Source of the DNA: Chrysogorgia sp. JL179-B06
Lineage: Eukaryota; Cnidaria; Anthozoa; Scleralcyonacea; Chrysogorgiidae
Reading direction: 5' to 3'
DNA length: 64,000 bases
NCBI GenBank assembly: GCA_035772405.1
Contig: JAYKKM010000437.1
Span: forward strand, 8,154,501-8,218,500
Positions 43,876 to 57,800 of the stretch are shown in pieces (position 1 is the first letter of the stretch; each line of letters opens with the position of its first letter). The notes beneath the pieces were generated by a model. It worked only from the letters and a program-made list of their open reading frames with translations, did not search any database and was not told the DNA's origin. A program made the position numbers and the translations under genes.

Positions 43876-44119
43876 CCTATTTTGTGTAGAAAATGTTTTT
43901 CACTGAAAAAATGGCACAGAGCAAAGGCCCCAACGTGCAGTACAATGACTATCAGCTGATAAACAATCGACGTCAATTTCATCTAGAGCGCGCGCCGTGA
44001 CGACAACAATTTATCTAATTATGACGTAATAATTGAATAGTATTGTATCCTAACAACGAATCAATTCGTGAAATTTTCATTTCACACAAGTTTACTCGTT
44101 GTGCGCTCTTGTGTAGAAA

Positions 44120-44311
44120 ATGTTTTTCACAGAAAAAATTCTCAAAACTTTGCTTTTGGGATTTGTCCTGTCCTCTGCAGCAAACGATTATACGTCGGAA
44201 ACTTCCGATATCTCTGTCGCGTCTACGGTAGCAAGAAGAAGTGGTGTTTTCGGTGATATAATGGCGAAGGACCCGTGGTGCAATGCAGTGTGTCTCAGAA
44301 AAGTTCAGTGA
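44120..44311 (+). CDS. small signal-peptide ORF, unit 3
   Basis: 63 residues, counterpart of 26,262; changes L to V in the leader, A to S and R to W in the body. Confidence 0.3.
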   Translation: MFFTEKILKTLLLGFVLSSAANDYTSETSDISVASTVARRSGVFGDIMAKDPWCNAVCLRKVQ

Positions 44312-44325
44312 CTACAGTAAATGTA

Positions 44326-44397
44326 AAATAAATGAGATTCAGACTATAGTCAAAACATTCTGAATGTTTTGACTATAGTCGGAATCTCAGTTATTTT
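44326..44397. repeat. palindrome, unit 3
   Basis: Counterpart of 26468-26540. Confidence 0.8.
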
Positions 44398-45086
44398 AGT
44401 CAACGAGACATTGCAGTGTTTTCTGCACGTGCTGAAAAAATTCAACCTTTGGTTGTTCTTCAAAATATATCAGAATCAGAGGCTCATGGTGGAAAAGATT
44501 TTAATCTAACTGTGAAGTCGAAGAATGGCAAGTTCGTATTAAAGATGGCAAGTTCGTAAGTTGAAAATTGGAAGGATGGCAGTTAAGTTCGTAAGTGGAA
44601 AACGATTTATTTCTTTTTTATCGTATGGTATTGAGTTCCAAATGAGATATGAGAACTACTGGAGAACTTTTTACAGATGTTTTCCTGCAAACGAGTAAAT
44701 AGTTAAGGTTACAGAAAATGTTTTGATATTCATATGTAACCATCGATAACGGACAACCTTTTATTTTCAGAGTACATAGATAAATTATTTATGTCGAAAA
44801 TTACTAAAAACTGCAGTTATTCTCCTTTTTAAAATAGGCGAAACATCAGCGACTCCGAACAGTCCATTCAGTTTTCTCAAAGAAAGAATTGCCATCACAG
44901 GTAGCGAAAAAGGTTTTTTCTGAAAATGCGTTTTACAAACAGATTCAGCTTTCTTCGTTTCAATGAAAACTATTCAAGTGCGCATACGATAGACGGATAA
45001 AATTTGACGAACTTTACTTGGCATCAATTTACATTTCAAATGCTTTCAGCTTAATGTTAAGAAATTTCCTTGATGTTTGTCCCCAG

Positions 45087-45279
45087 CGGCAGGTAGTTTG
45101 AGCCCAGCTAGAATAAAGAGAAAAACAACTAGAATTATAGTGTTTGTTATTTTACCTATATGATCAATGTATATTTCACTTCGCCTGTTGCTCGAGCGAC
45201 AGGTAGTTTGAGCCAAGCTAGAATAAAGAGAAAAACAACTACAATAGTATTTGTCATTTTACCTATATATATCATGACA
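45087..45279 (+). repeat. 5' LTR, copy C (truncated, internally duplicated)
   Basis: Two tandem copies of the LTR 3' half (AGCTAGAATAAAGAGAAAAA to TTTTACCTATAT), joined by GATCAATGTATATTTCACTT. The same duplication is in copy D. Confidence 0.85.
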
Positions 45280-45324
45280 TGGTGTCAGGTGTGGGGTAAC
45301 AACTGATCGCCAATCGTTCGTAAA

Positions 45325-48300
45325 GTGTTTGGCGTGATATATATTATTTCGAGTTTCGAAGTTCACAATCGACTCGTTTTAAACCTGATATGGATTGGAG
45401 CAGTCCGGGCGATATACACAAGAGATTCAAAATCTCCAAACAGAAATATGAACTTATTTTTGACGGGCCACTTGACAAAGTTGAAGAAGCTAAGAAAGTT
45501 AGACTGTTGCTACTCTAGGTAGGAGATAAAGGCCTTGAAATTTACTACGCAGCAACATGGGACGACGAAGCAGACAACCTTAAAATAAAGCCAGTGTTAT
45601 CCGTGCTAGAAGCTTACACGAAGCCTCAAAGTAACCAGATCCTAGCCAGATATCAACTTCGATACCTTAAGCAAGGAGACACGTCGCTTGAAGAATTCGT
45701 TATCAAAGCCGACTTGCTAATTGATGATGGAGGATATACATCTAGTGTTTGGTGTCAAATCCGACAAAGTATGAAAGGGATTCGATAGCACTGGGGAACA
45801 CTTTAACCTTCAGGAAAGTATATGATCTTGCTAAAGTGGAAGAGAGTACCAAAGCCCAAATGGAAATTATTTTCAATGGTGAAGGTAAATCCGATCTTCA
45901 TACACTTCAGCAGCGCACAAAAGAACCCGAATCGTCATATTCAAGACAATGTTTTCAAGGAAAACAAGGTTCCAGCAAAGAAATTTTACTAATTACCAGA
46001 ATCAAAGAGGACCTCCAAGTGGAAACCCTCATTGTTTCAAATTCAAGTCGAAGGGGTGTTTTAGATGTGGGAACAGCCATGATTAGACAAGAAACTGCCC
46101 TGCCAAGAATTCCAAATGTAATCATTGTGGCTAGATTGGTCATTATGCAAGAGTGTGTATCAAGCAGCGCCTTCAGAAAATTCATTCAATAGTAAACAGC
46201 GCAGAGTACCAAGGCCAAGATATCTACCTAGAGGATGAAGATCATACCGAAGGGCTCTACAATGTTTTCAACCATGAGGAAGAAGGAGCAAGCGATATCG
46301 AGCCCATCAATGTTTTCCTGGGGACCGTCACCTCAACAGAGAACAGTGCACCTCATGAGAATTTATTGTATGGCCTCGACACTCATCCGGACCAGATATA
46401 TATATGCCACTGTAAAGATCAATCAACTTTATGATATCAAATTGAAAGTAGATACAGGAGCAGATGCCTGTGTAATTACCGCAACAGATATTCAGCATTT
46501 CCCTTTTCCAATCAACATTGTATCATGCAACAACATCTTGAGAGGCTATGGAGGTTCCGAAATAGAGAATATTGGTGCAGCTACATTAAAAGTCTCCTTC
46601 AAGGGAAAGTCCATCAACGTAAAGTTTAATATAGTGGAAGCACGTGGAAGTCCATCTATCATGTTGGGGTGTCGACAGTGCCCGGAACTTGGAGTGATCA
46701 CAGCAAATCTTGATGAATTCAGTACCTCCCCTTTGAGCAAGACCTCGTCAATAAACATTTCCACCACTGAAGCTTCTGCACAACAAGGCATCACTGAAAC
46801 CCACCATCTTGGAGGAATACCAAGACTGCTTTGACAAATTAGGCCGTTTTCCTGGAGAAAATACCACATATAACTGGTCGACAATTCGGTCCCAGTTATT
46901 CACCCTCCACGTACCGTTCCTGTACATATACTGCCCTGTATAAAGCGGAACTCGACAGGATGATTGCAGATGACGTCATCACCGAAGTGAAAGAACCAAC
47001 CGACTGGTGTGAATTCAATTGTGTGCAACATCAAGGAAACTTCTCAAGGAGAAAGAAAGTAAGACTCTGCCTTGACCCTAAAGATTTGAACAAGAACATA
47101 CGACGAGAACACTATTACACCAGAAATATTGATGAGCTCCTTCCACTGCTTCATGGCAAGAAATTGTTCTCGGTCGTAGACACAAAGAAAGGATATTGGC
47201 ATGTGGAATTAGACGAAGAATCCAGCTTTCTATGTACATTTAGTATTTTAATACCCCCTTCGGGAGGTATAGATTTAAGAGGTTACCATTTGGAGTAATT
47301 CTCTCCCTAGATATCTTCCAGCGCAAACTTGATGAAGTCTAAAGGGGCATTCCCAATGTAATGGGAATAGCCGATGACATCGTCGTATGTGGTTCGACTG
47401 AACAAGAACACGACTACGCCTTCGTTGAGATGCTCAAAGCCACCTGTGCACACAATGTCAGCCTAAACTCGGATAAGCTACAGTTCAAGCAGAAGCAAGT
47501 TAAATTCGTTGGCCACACCTTGACAGAAAAGGGGATCCAGCCAGTGCAAAGATAAACTCGAAGCAATCCGTAATATGAAGACCCCATCGAATGTCAAAGA
47601 GCTACAAACCCTCCTTGGAATGGTGACATATTTCAACCGATATTCCTCCAAACTGGCCAGTTTGACGGCACCGTTGAGAGAGCTGACAAAGCAGCATGTT
47701 CATTTCAGATAGGAACTCCACCATCAATAGGCATTGGAAAGAATTAAGGAGGAACTTTGCTCTGTTAAAATCCTTTCCTACTGTGATCCTCGCCCAACCA
47801 CACCAACGATTTTACAGTGTGATGCAAGTCAAACAGGGATGGGAGCCTGGCTCAGGCAGGTAGACTCCGAAGGCAATGAGAATGTTGTTGCTATGGCCTC
47901 TCGGTCTCTCACCGACACTGAATCAAGATATTCAAATATCGAGTGTGAATGTCTAAGTGTCATGTATGGAATGGAGAAGTTTGAATACTACCTGTTGGGA
48001 AGACAGGTGATAGTTGAAACCGACCAGTCCCCTTTGGAACAAATATTCAAGAAAAACCTTGCTGAAGCTCCATCTCGACTCCAGAGGATGTTACTCAGAC
48101 GCCTACGATTCAACGCCCAAGTCGAGTACAAGCCAGGGAAATACATTCCAGCAGCTGATGCCCTGTCACGGGTGTGTTTCATGAAGAAGATTGACAGCGT
48201 CGAAAGTAAAGAAGATAATGACCTTTCACCAGAATGCAGCATCAACTTTATATCCAGCCCTGTTGACTTGACAGCAGTAATGTTTGCTACGTCCCAAGAC

Positions 48301-49675
48301 AGCACCATGAATCTACTGAAAGACACCATTTTTAACAGGTGGCCTCCTTTCAGAAAGCCGCAAGAGCTGTGGGAGTTTTGGGAACTTTAGATGCGACCTT
48401 GTCCTGGAAGATGGCCTTGTCCTGAAAGGCAACAAGATTATCATTCCAAAATCAATGAGAAATCAAGTTCTACAAGCAATCCATATGGGACACCAGGGCG
48501 AAACCAAATGTATCCTTCTTGCCAAAGAATCTGTGTTCTGGCCAGGAATTTCCAATGATATCAGAGAGATGGTGAAAGATTGTGAGCTATGCAACCACCA
48601 CCATCCTGCCCAGCCAAAACTACCCGGGAAAAGCTCGGAACTGATATGTTTGAGTTCAACAAGAAGAAGTATTTGATGATTGTCGACTACTATTCCAGGT
48701 TCCCGGTGATCAGACTCCTTAATGATATGACAGCGAACACCATTTGAAACCACTTTACAAGCGTCCTGGCTGAATATCGTTTGCCAGCAAAGATTATCTC
48801 TGATTTTGGACCACAGTACGTCAGTGAGAAGTTCAAAGCAAAGTGCAAACAGAGTGGAATCACCCTGGTATTTATAAGTTCCCCATATCACCATCAAGAT
48901 AACATTTTAGTTGAGAAGACAATTGGAACTTGTAAGTTTCTCCTATGGAAAGCAGCAGTGAGCAACAAGTGTCCATACACAGCCTTGTGGATGTACCGTA
49001 CAACTCCATTGAACAACCAGATGCCATCCCCTTATGAGTTATTGTTTGGACGAAAACCCCAAACCATGCTCCCAAAGTACCAGAAGTTTCTTGAAATCTA
49101 AACACCCTCAAGATGAAGTTTACCAAGGAGCGAATCAGCAGTGCCAAGTAAAGCAAGCTGAGTTTTACAATAGGAAAGCTGGTAAAGACCGACGAATCCT
49201 GAACAATAAGGAACCAGTGTTCGTAAGAGACACCTTAAGAAACACATGGAAACCAGCTGTTGTATTGAACACTAGACCCCAGTCCACCCAAAGCCCTTGA
49301 ACCTACTTGGTGGATATCCAGGGTAACGTTTACCAGAAAACAAAGGAACACTTGAAACCTAGAAGCAAGAATGGAACTCATCAATTCGGCAGCGATTCAC
49401 TACCCAAGATACCAATGGATCCAACACCTAATCCAGCAGATGTACAGCATATATGCCCACCTTTGACCAGTGCAACTGAATCCAACCTGGACCAGTCAGT
49501 GTCATCTTTGCCAGAGTCAGCAAGAGAACCATGTAGCCCTATACAGCAAAGCCCAAATCCCATGTCCTTGTCGTTAAGGAGGGAAATGTTTCATACCAGC
49601 CAAAGACCCAGACTACTAGAGCAGGACGGGTCACAAAAATTCCAGCTAACTTTAGAGATTAATTTAATAAAATAG
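45325..49675 (+). pseudogene. gag-pol remains, copy C
   Basis: Gag 45,325-46,190 in several frames (KISKQKYEL..., CNNCGK knuckle region); protease in 46,235-46,834; reverse transcriptase 46,960-47,555 with GIADDIVVCG; RNase H 47,734-48,390; integrase 48,455-49,101 with MPSPYELLFGRKPQ retained; a C-terminal tail 49,307-49,675. It carries the shared 8-bp duplication, TAG and TGA. The longest and least deleted copy with D. Confidence 0.85.
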
Positions 49676-49843
49676 TAGAAATAATAGATGAACAAATAAC
49701 ATTGATTTTATTAAAATCCCAAAAATTCCAGCTAAGTTTAGAGATTTATTTAATAAAAAAATTAATTTAATTTAATAAAATATTAGAGAACTATTTAGAT
49801 GGACAAATAACATTGATTTTATTAGTTAAGATAAAGAGGGAGA

Positions 49844-50064
49844 TGTCATAGTATTGTATTTAATATATGTATTAATTATTCTTTCTTAACTCCCCCTGAA
49901 AACTTCCATATATATAGACATGGGTAGGCTGGCACTGAATCATGTATATTTCACAGATCATGTATATTTCACTTCGCCTGTTGCTACAGGTATAGTTTGA
50001 ACCCAGCTAGAATAAAGAGAAAAACAACTACAATAGTGTTTGTTATTTTACCTATATCACGACA
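49844..50064 (+). repeat. 3' LTR, copy C
   Basis: 221 bp, ends ATCACGACA followed by AGAGG. Confidence 0.9.
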
Positions 50065-50895
50065 AGAGGAAATTGCAGAAAACGGCTGAAAATTTCGTGT
50101 AAACAACGAAATCTTTGTATGGATAGAGGATCTGAAGCAGAGTCGCGTCGCTGCTTAATATTATATACTAGGAAATGACTATACATGTACTGTACATGAG
50201 AGTATCGGTTTTATCCCGAAAATCCTCTCTTAGCAGGCCGGCTCTGAAGTCTGAATCATATATGACAAGAAGCTTATTTGTAAAGTTAAGCGATCTTCGA
50301 AAATATGCTTCTTAGCTTTAAGATGTAAAAGCTTGAAGACCTAAAAAGGACGCTATAAATTCATCGTATATCTTCAATCACTCCTCACTCGAGCAACGAC
50401 AAGTCTTCCTCCCTGCAATGCGATGACAAAAATCTTTTTTAAGTTTGATTTTTCAAATAGTAATACAATGAAGCTTTTGAAGTCCGATAGTGAAAACGAC
50501 TCGTCATTTCAGGTGGACTCCAGGCGGCAAACTAAACACATATAAAGCATGAATTACAAACTTTATAATTGTGCCGAAATTTTATCTCATAAATATATAC
50601 AGCTAACGCTGTGGGGGCAATCGACAAGTCTGCCTGCATGGAATTTAATGCTTGTGGAATCGAATCCCACTGAGACTATTTATCTTTTCAATTTCTTTTC
50701 TCTTTCGAAGTATTCGGTTATTTCTTTTCCTTTCCCTTTTATTTATTTCTAATTCCATTTTACTTTCTTTACATTCACTGAAAAACGGAACCAAACGGTA
50801 AACAAACAACAACTAGGTTTACCTTGTCCTTGGACATCACACATTACAGTACTTCATGCTAGTAACTATATAGTTATAAAACTGCCTCTATTTCA

Positions 50896-51278
50896 TCTGG
50901 CACTAAGTCTAGTCTAAGTAACCTGGTAATTGATGGAGCTACGCAGATAAATACAGACACCACCCCCATGCCTCGATCTGTCTTTTCTGACAATATCATA
51001 GCCATCGAGGTGGATCATGCCATCTCAGTTATGTTTGCATCCAGTCTTGTCTCATTAAAAGCAATTAGCTCAATGTATTTATTTGACATTGAATAACTAA
51101 TGTCATCTATTTTTTTAAACAAACTAACAATATTTAGAGAAGCCATTTTGAAACCTTTGTCATTTGGGATTGCGTTTAGGGTTGTCAAAAAATTGCCACT
51201 CACATCTTTGTTTGAAAAGTCATTATTAACTACTGTCTCGCCATTACATGATTGACATAGTTGAGATACATTGTCCAA
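50896..51278 (-). pseudogene. LINE endonuclease N-terminal fragment, unit 3
   Basis: Counterpart of 32,340 and 41,715. Confidence 0.7.
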
Positions 51279-51527
51279 TGGTGTCGAATGCAGAGATCCA
51301 ATAGTACAAGAACCACTTCATGATGTCTGTCAACAGCACATAAGATGTCATTGAACACGCGCAGTAAGCGTAAAGGCCTCATAAAGGCCTTATAAAGGCA
51401 GTTTCAGTACTATGGAAACACCTAGTGTACGCAGATTGCAGCTTAGCCAAAAGATCGTTAGTGACAAGTTTTCATGTGATTGAACGCGGTTCATGAATGC
51501 AATGACATAATTGCTATTGGTATTTTG

Positions 51528-51976
51528 TTAAAGTGCCCCTAAACTCAAATTTTTTTATTATCTTACTTTGAAGATTTTCACTTCTTCGCTTTCTTTTTGA
51601 GATATATCAGTTTGTTTGATATGCAAATATCTGGAATTTCGTCACATATGCATAATGAGTTATCAGAGAATGTTATATATCTTTGCGTTCATGAAATAAA
51701 AACATTAAAGTGTGAATAACACGTGTGTGCGTTTCTCCCACAACACCAAACTTCTTGATTTTAAAGGATTTCGTTCGAGAATGAATGAGATATACACATT
51801 TCTCCAAAAGTCATTATGCATGTGTGACGAAATTCCAGACATAGTGCATATCAAACAAACTGAAAAATCTCAAAAAGAAAGCAAAGAAACGAAAATCTTC
51901 AAAAGAAGTTACTTTATCATTTTAAAAGTTATTCCAAACAAGACAATAAAACATTTTGAGGTTATGGGCACTTTAA
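51528..51976. mobile_element. TTAA-flanked MITE, unit 3
   Basis: Counterpart of 32970-33426. Confidence 0.65.
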
Positions 51977-52854
51977 TGGATTTGATTCGCGCTAATTAAT
52001 ATTCTACAGTCCTATTGTTATTTCAACGAGTGCAATTGAACGTTTGTTGTACTATATTGAAGGGCCAAAGGTGTACTTACTTGTACTATCACTTGTTGTT
52101 CTGTTTCTGCGCTTGGGCTGGCCTTTGGTTATTAATCTTGGCGGGGTGTAGAAATGGAAATTGCGGCCCTCCTGAGCTACAGTTGCTGTGTATTAATTAT
52201 TAACAGTAATTATTTATTATTATTATTTGTAAATATACTTTTAAATTCTGGGTCCGCAGTAATTGCCTATGAGGCTGTTGCGGTCACCCTGCCATTGTTT
52301 TATTACTGTATAGTGTAATCTATGTTAGGTTTGTTTTTTGGTGGTTTTTTTGCACAATACGTGAAGCTAATAAAATAAAATAAAATAAAATCTTCTTACC
52401 CAATATGTTATAAGGTTTTTAGACTTCCACAGCTCAAGAGATATTTCCATTTTCGGACAGCATTCTCACCGTTTTAACACCAACTTCGCATATTCTTCGC
52501 ATACGTACTGTATCATCATGCTCCAGAGGAATACTATATAGTCATAAATCCACTGACAATATTACGCTACCGTAAGCTCAAGGTGATTCATGGCTTTTGT
52601 ATTTACTACGGATCATTATAGTGCTTACCGTTTCACAACGAGCAATATTAACCATATATTTTTCAAGATTTTCTATCCACAAAGAAAGACGTTAATATAG
52701 GCAAAGAAAGTTACACGGCGAAGGAGTGTATCGGATCACTTCTGCCCCAGTTTACACACGATAAATTACGGTACACAACATATCGGATTACTTCCAACTG
52801 TGTGTCAGCAAGCGCGCTCTTTGTGACGTCATTGTTTACCTACTTATTTGATAC

Positions 52855-52957
52855 GGTTAAACGCCGAACTTCACATGTGCCGAACTCAATGCAAATGAGA
52901 GTAGTCTTTTGTTTAAGCGCATTTGCATTCGGCTCATGTGAAGTTTGGCGTTTAACC
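52855..52957. mobile_element. foldback MITE with TTAA ends, unit 4
   Basis: Counterpart of 23,890. Confidence 0.55.
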
Positions 52958-52975
52958 CGGGTCTAATATTCTAAG

Positions 52976-53063
52976 GATTTATAGTGAAGGAAAATCTCGA
53001 GTGTTATAATATATACATTTTTTAAAATCAAACCGAGACCAATTGCAAAAAATGCAACATCAA
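52976..53063 (+). repeat. SINE-unit fragment, unit 4
   Basis: Same truncated fragment as at 24,004. Confidence 0.7.
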
Positions 53064-53311
53064 GGTGCCTATTTTGTGTAGAAAATGTTTTTCACTGAAA
53101 AAATGGCACAGAGCAAAGGCCCCAACGTGCAGTACAATGACTATCAGCTGATAAACAATTGACGTCAATTTCATCTAGAGCGCGCGCCGTGACGACAACA
53201 ATTTATCTAATTATGACGTAATAATTGAATAGTATTGTATCCTAGCAACGAATCAATTAGTGAAATTATCATTTCACACAAGTTTACTCGTTGTGCGCTC
53301 TTGTGTAGAAA

Positions 53312-53503
53312 ATGTTTTTCACAGAAAAAATTCTCAAAACTTTGCTTTTGGGATTTCTCCTGTCCTCTGCAGCAAACGATTATACGTCGGAAACTTTCGA
53401 TATCGCTGTCGTGTCTACGGTAGCAAGAAGAAGTGGTGTTTTCGGTGATATAATGGCGAAGGACTCGAGGTGCAATGCAGTGTGTCTCAGAAAAGTTCAG
53501 TGA
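53312..53503 (+). CDS. small signal-peptide ORF, unit 4
   Basis: 63 residues, counterpart of 26,262; S to F and P to S changes in the body. Confidence 0.3.
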   Translation: MFFTEKILKTLLLGFLLSSAANDYTSETFDIAVVSTVARRSGVFGDIMAKDSRCNAVCLRKVQ

Positions 53504-53511
53504 CTGAATGT

Positions 53512-53584
53512 AAAATAACTGAGATTCAGACTATAGTCAAAACATTCTGAATGTTTTGACTATAGTCGGAATCTCAGTTATTTT
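53512..53584. repeat. palindrome, unit 4
   Basis: Counterpart of 26468-26540. Confidence 0.8.
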
Positions 53585-54510
53585 AGTCAACGAGACATTG
53601 CAGTGTTTTCTGAACATGCTGAAAAAATTCAACCTTTGGTTGTTCTTCAAAATATATCAGAATCAGAGGCTCATGGTGGAAAAGATTTTAATCTAAATGT
53701 GAAGTCGAAGTATGGCAAGTTCGTATTAAAGATGGCAAGTTCGTAAGTTGAAAATTGGAAGGATGGCAGTTAAGTTCGTAAGTGGAAAACGATTTATTTC
53801 TTTTTTATCGTATTGAGTTCCACATGAGATATGAGAACTACTGGAGAACTTTTTACAGATGTTTTCCTGCAAACGAGTAAATAGTTAAGGTTACAGAAAA
53901 TGTTTTGATATTCATATGTAACCATCGATAACGGACAACCTTTTATTTTCAGAGTACATAGATAAATTATTTATGTCGAAAATTACTAAAAACTGCAGTT
54001 ATTCTCCTTTTCAAAATAGGCGAAACATCAGCGACTCCGAATAGTCCATTCAGTTTTCTCAAAGGAAGAATTGCCATCACAGATATAGCGAAAAAGGTTT
54101 ATTCTGAAAATGCGTTTTACAAACAGATTCAGCTTTCTTCGTTTCAATGAAAAACTATTCAAGTATGCATGGGCATACGATAGACGGATAAAATTTGACG
54201 AACTTTTCTTGGCATCAATTTACATTTCAAATGCTTTCAGCTTAATGTTAAGAAATTTCCTTGATGTTTGTCCCCTCGCGAGTGAAAAGTAGCTAAGCGA
54301 GGTTGATATGTTATCCGATAAAATCTTTTCATTTCAAATCATTTCTCCATGGTTCACATATTTTAACCATTTCATATAAGTTGTTTCAACTGAGATGTTT
54401 ATTGTGGCGAACTATACCTTTCGAGCTGATAAGTATATGTTATGAGCCGGAGGTCAGTCAGTCAAACTGGACTGGACTGGACTGGAATCACGACGAAATC
54501 TAGCTACAGG

Positions 54511-54851
54511 TGTCATAGTATTGTATTTTAAAATATATGTATTAATTATTCTTTGTTGACTCCCCCCTGAAAACTTCCATATATAGACATGGGATAGGCT
54601 GGCACTGAATCATGTATATTTCACTGATCATGTATATTTCACTTCGCCTGTTGCTCGAGCGACAGGTAGTTTGAGCCCAGCTAGAATAAAGAGAAAAACA
54701 ACTACAATTATAGTGTTTGTTATTTTACCTATATGATCAATGTATATTTCACTTCGCCTGTTGCTCGAGCGACAGGTAGCTTTGAGCCAAGCTAGAATAA
54801 AGAGAAAAACAACTACAATAGTGTTTGTTATTTTACCTATATATCATGACA
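54511..54851 (+). repeat. 5' LTR, copy D (341 bp, internally duplicated)
   Basis: Complete start TGTCATAG and end ATGACA; the 3' half is tandemly duplicated, with GTTGCTCGAGCGACAGGTAG at both junctions, as in copy C. Confidence 0.9.
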
Positions 54852-54896
54852 TGGTGTCAGGTGTGGGGTAACAACTGATCGCCAATCGTTCGTAAA

Positions 54897-57800
54897 GTGT
54901 TTGGCGTGATATATATTATTTCGAGATTCGAAGTCAACAATCGACTCGTTTTAAACCTGATATGGATTGGAGCAGTCCGGGCGATATACACAAGAGATTC
55001 AAAATCTCCAAACAGAAATATGAACTTATTTTTGACGGGCCACTTGACAAAGTTGAAGAAGCTAAGAAAGTTAGACTGTTGCTACTCTATAGGTAGGAGA
55101 TAAAGGTCTTTAAATTTACTACGCAGCAACATGGGACGACGAAGCAGACAACCTCAAAATAAAGCCAGTGTTATCCGTGCTAGAAGCTTACACGAAGCCT
55201 CAAAGTAACCAGATCCTAGCCAGATATCAACTTCGATACCTTAAGCAAGGAGACACGTCGCTTGAAGAATTCGTTATCAAAGCCAACTTGCTAATTGATG
55301 ATGGAGGATATATATCTAGTGTTTGGTGTCAAATCCGACAAAGTACCAAAGGGATTCGATAGCACTGGGGAACACTTTAACCTTCAGGCAAGTATATGAT
55401 CTTGCTAAAGTGGAAGAGAGTACCAAAGCCCATATGGAAATTATTTTCAATGGTGAAGGTAAATCCGATCTTCATACACTTCAGCAGCGCACAAAAGAAC
55501 CGGAATCGTAATATTCAAGACAAAGTTTTCAAGGAAAACAAGGTTCCAAGCAAAGAAATTTTACTAATTACCAGAATCAAAGAGGACCTCCAAGGGGAAA
55601 CCCTCATCGTTTCAAATTCAAGTCGAAGGGGTGTTTTAGATGTGGGAACAGCCATGATTAGACAAGAAACTGCCCTGCCAAGAATTCCAAATGTAATAAT
55701 TGTGGCAAGATTGGTCATTATGCAAGAGTGTGTATCAAGCAGCGCAGAAAATTCAGAAAATTCATTCAATAGTAAACAGCGCAGATGACCAAGGCCAAGA
55801 TATCTACCTAGAGGATGAAGATCATGCCGAAGGGCTCTACAATGTTTTCAACCATGAGGAAGAAGGAGCAAGCGATATCGAGCCCATCAATGTTTTCCTG
55901 GGGACCGTCACCTCAACAGAGAACAGTGCACCTCATGAGAATTTATTGTATGGCCTCGACACTCATCCGGACAAGATATATATATATATATATATATGCC
56001 ACTGTAAAGATCAATCAACTTTATGATATCAAATTGAAAGTAGATACAGGAGCAGATGCCTGTGTAATTACCGCAACAGATCTTCAGCATTTCCCTTTTC
56101 CAATCAACATTGTATCATGCAATAACATCTTGAGAGGCTATGGAGGTTCCGAAATAGAGAATATTGGTGCAGCTACATTAAAAGTCTCCTTCAAGGGGAA
56201 GTCCATCAACGTAAAGTTTAATATAGTGGAAGCACCTGGAAGTCCATCTATGTTGGGGTGTCGACAGTGCCCGGAACTTGGAGTGATCACAGCAAATCTT
56301 GATGAATTCAGTACCTCCCCTTTGAGCAAGACCTCGTCAATAAACATTTCCACCACTGAAGCTTCTGCACAACAAGGCCAGCACTGAAACTCACCATCTT
56401 GGAGGAATACCAAGACTGCTTTGACAAATTAGGCCGTTTTCCTGTAGACAAATACCACATATAACTGGTCGACAATTCGGTCCCAGTTATTCACCCTCCA
56501 CGTACCGTTCCTGTACATATACTGCCCTGTATAAAGCGGAACTCGACAGGATGATTTCAGATGACGTCATCACCGAAGTGAAAGAACCAACCGACTGGGT
56601 GAATTCAATTGTGTGCAACATCAAGGAAACTTCTCAGGGAGAAAGAAAGTAAGACTCTGCCTTGACCCTAAATATTTGAACAAGAACATACGACGAGAAC
56701 ACTATTACACCAGAAATATTGATGAGCTCCTTCCTGCACTGCTTCATGGCAAGAAATTGTTCTCGGTCGTAGACACAAAGAAAGGATATTGGCATATAGA
56801 ATTAGACGACGAATCCAGCTTTCTATGTACATTTAATATTTTAATACCCCCTTCGGGAGGTATAGATTTAAGAGGTTACCATTTGGAGTAATTCTCTCCC
56901 TAGATATCTTCCATCGCAAACTTGATGAAGTCTACAGGGGCATTCCCAATGTAATTGGAATAGCCGATGACATCGTCGTATGTGGTTCGACTGAACAAGA
57001 ACACGACTACGCCTTCATTGAGATGCTCAAAGCCACCTGTGCACACAATGTCAGCCTAAACTCGGATAAGCTACAGTTCAAGCAGAAGCAAGTTAAATTC
57101 GTTGGCCACACCTTGACAGAAAAGGGGATCCAGCCAGTGCAAAGATAAACTCGAAGCAATCCGTAATATGAAGACCCCATCGAATGTCAAAGAGCTACAA
57201 ACCCTCCTTGGAATGGTGACATACTTCAACCGATATTCCTCCAAAGTGGCCAGTTTGACGGCACCGTTGAGAGAGCTGACAAAGCAGCATGTTCATTTCA
57301 GATAGGAACTCCACTATCAACAGGCATTGGAAAGAATTAAGGAGGAACTTTGCTCTGTTAAAATCCTTTCCTACTGTGATCCTCGCCCAACCACACCAAC
57401 GATTTTACAGTGTGATGCAAGCCAAACAGGGATGGGAGCCTGGCTCAGGCAGGTAGACTCCGAAGGCAATGAGAATGTTGTTGCTATGGCCTCTCGGTCT
57501 CTCACCGACACTGAATCAAGATATTCAAATATCGAGTGTGAATGTCTAAGTGTCATGTATGGAATGGAGAAGTTTGAATACTACCTGTTGGGTAGACAGG
57601 TGATAGTTGAAACCGACCACTCCCCTTTGGAACAAATATTCAAGAAAAACCTTGCTGAAGCTCCATCTCGACTCCAGAGGATGTTACTCAGACGCCTACG
57701 ATTCAACGCCCAAGTCGAGTACAAGCCAGGGAAATCCATTCCAGCAGCTGATGCCCTGTCACGGGTGTGTTTCATGAAGAAGATTGACAGCGTCGAAAGT

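Larger units (their letters stand above)
45087..50064 (+). mobile_element. Ty3/Gypsy LTR retrotransposon copy C (defective)
   Basis: The 5' end is rearranged: flank sequence ending GATGTTTGTCCCC (45,084) joins mid-LTR, so the 5' target duplication is lost. Primer-binding site at 45280, polypurine tract before 49844, 3' LTR 49844-50064, AGAGG 50065-50069. Confidence 0.9.

Noticed and set aside
26262..53503. Small ORF as a cnidarian toxin
   Set aside because: Only two cysteines, no known toxin framework, and changes between copies show no constraint.
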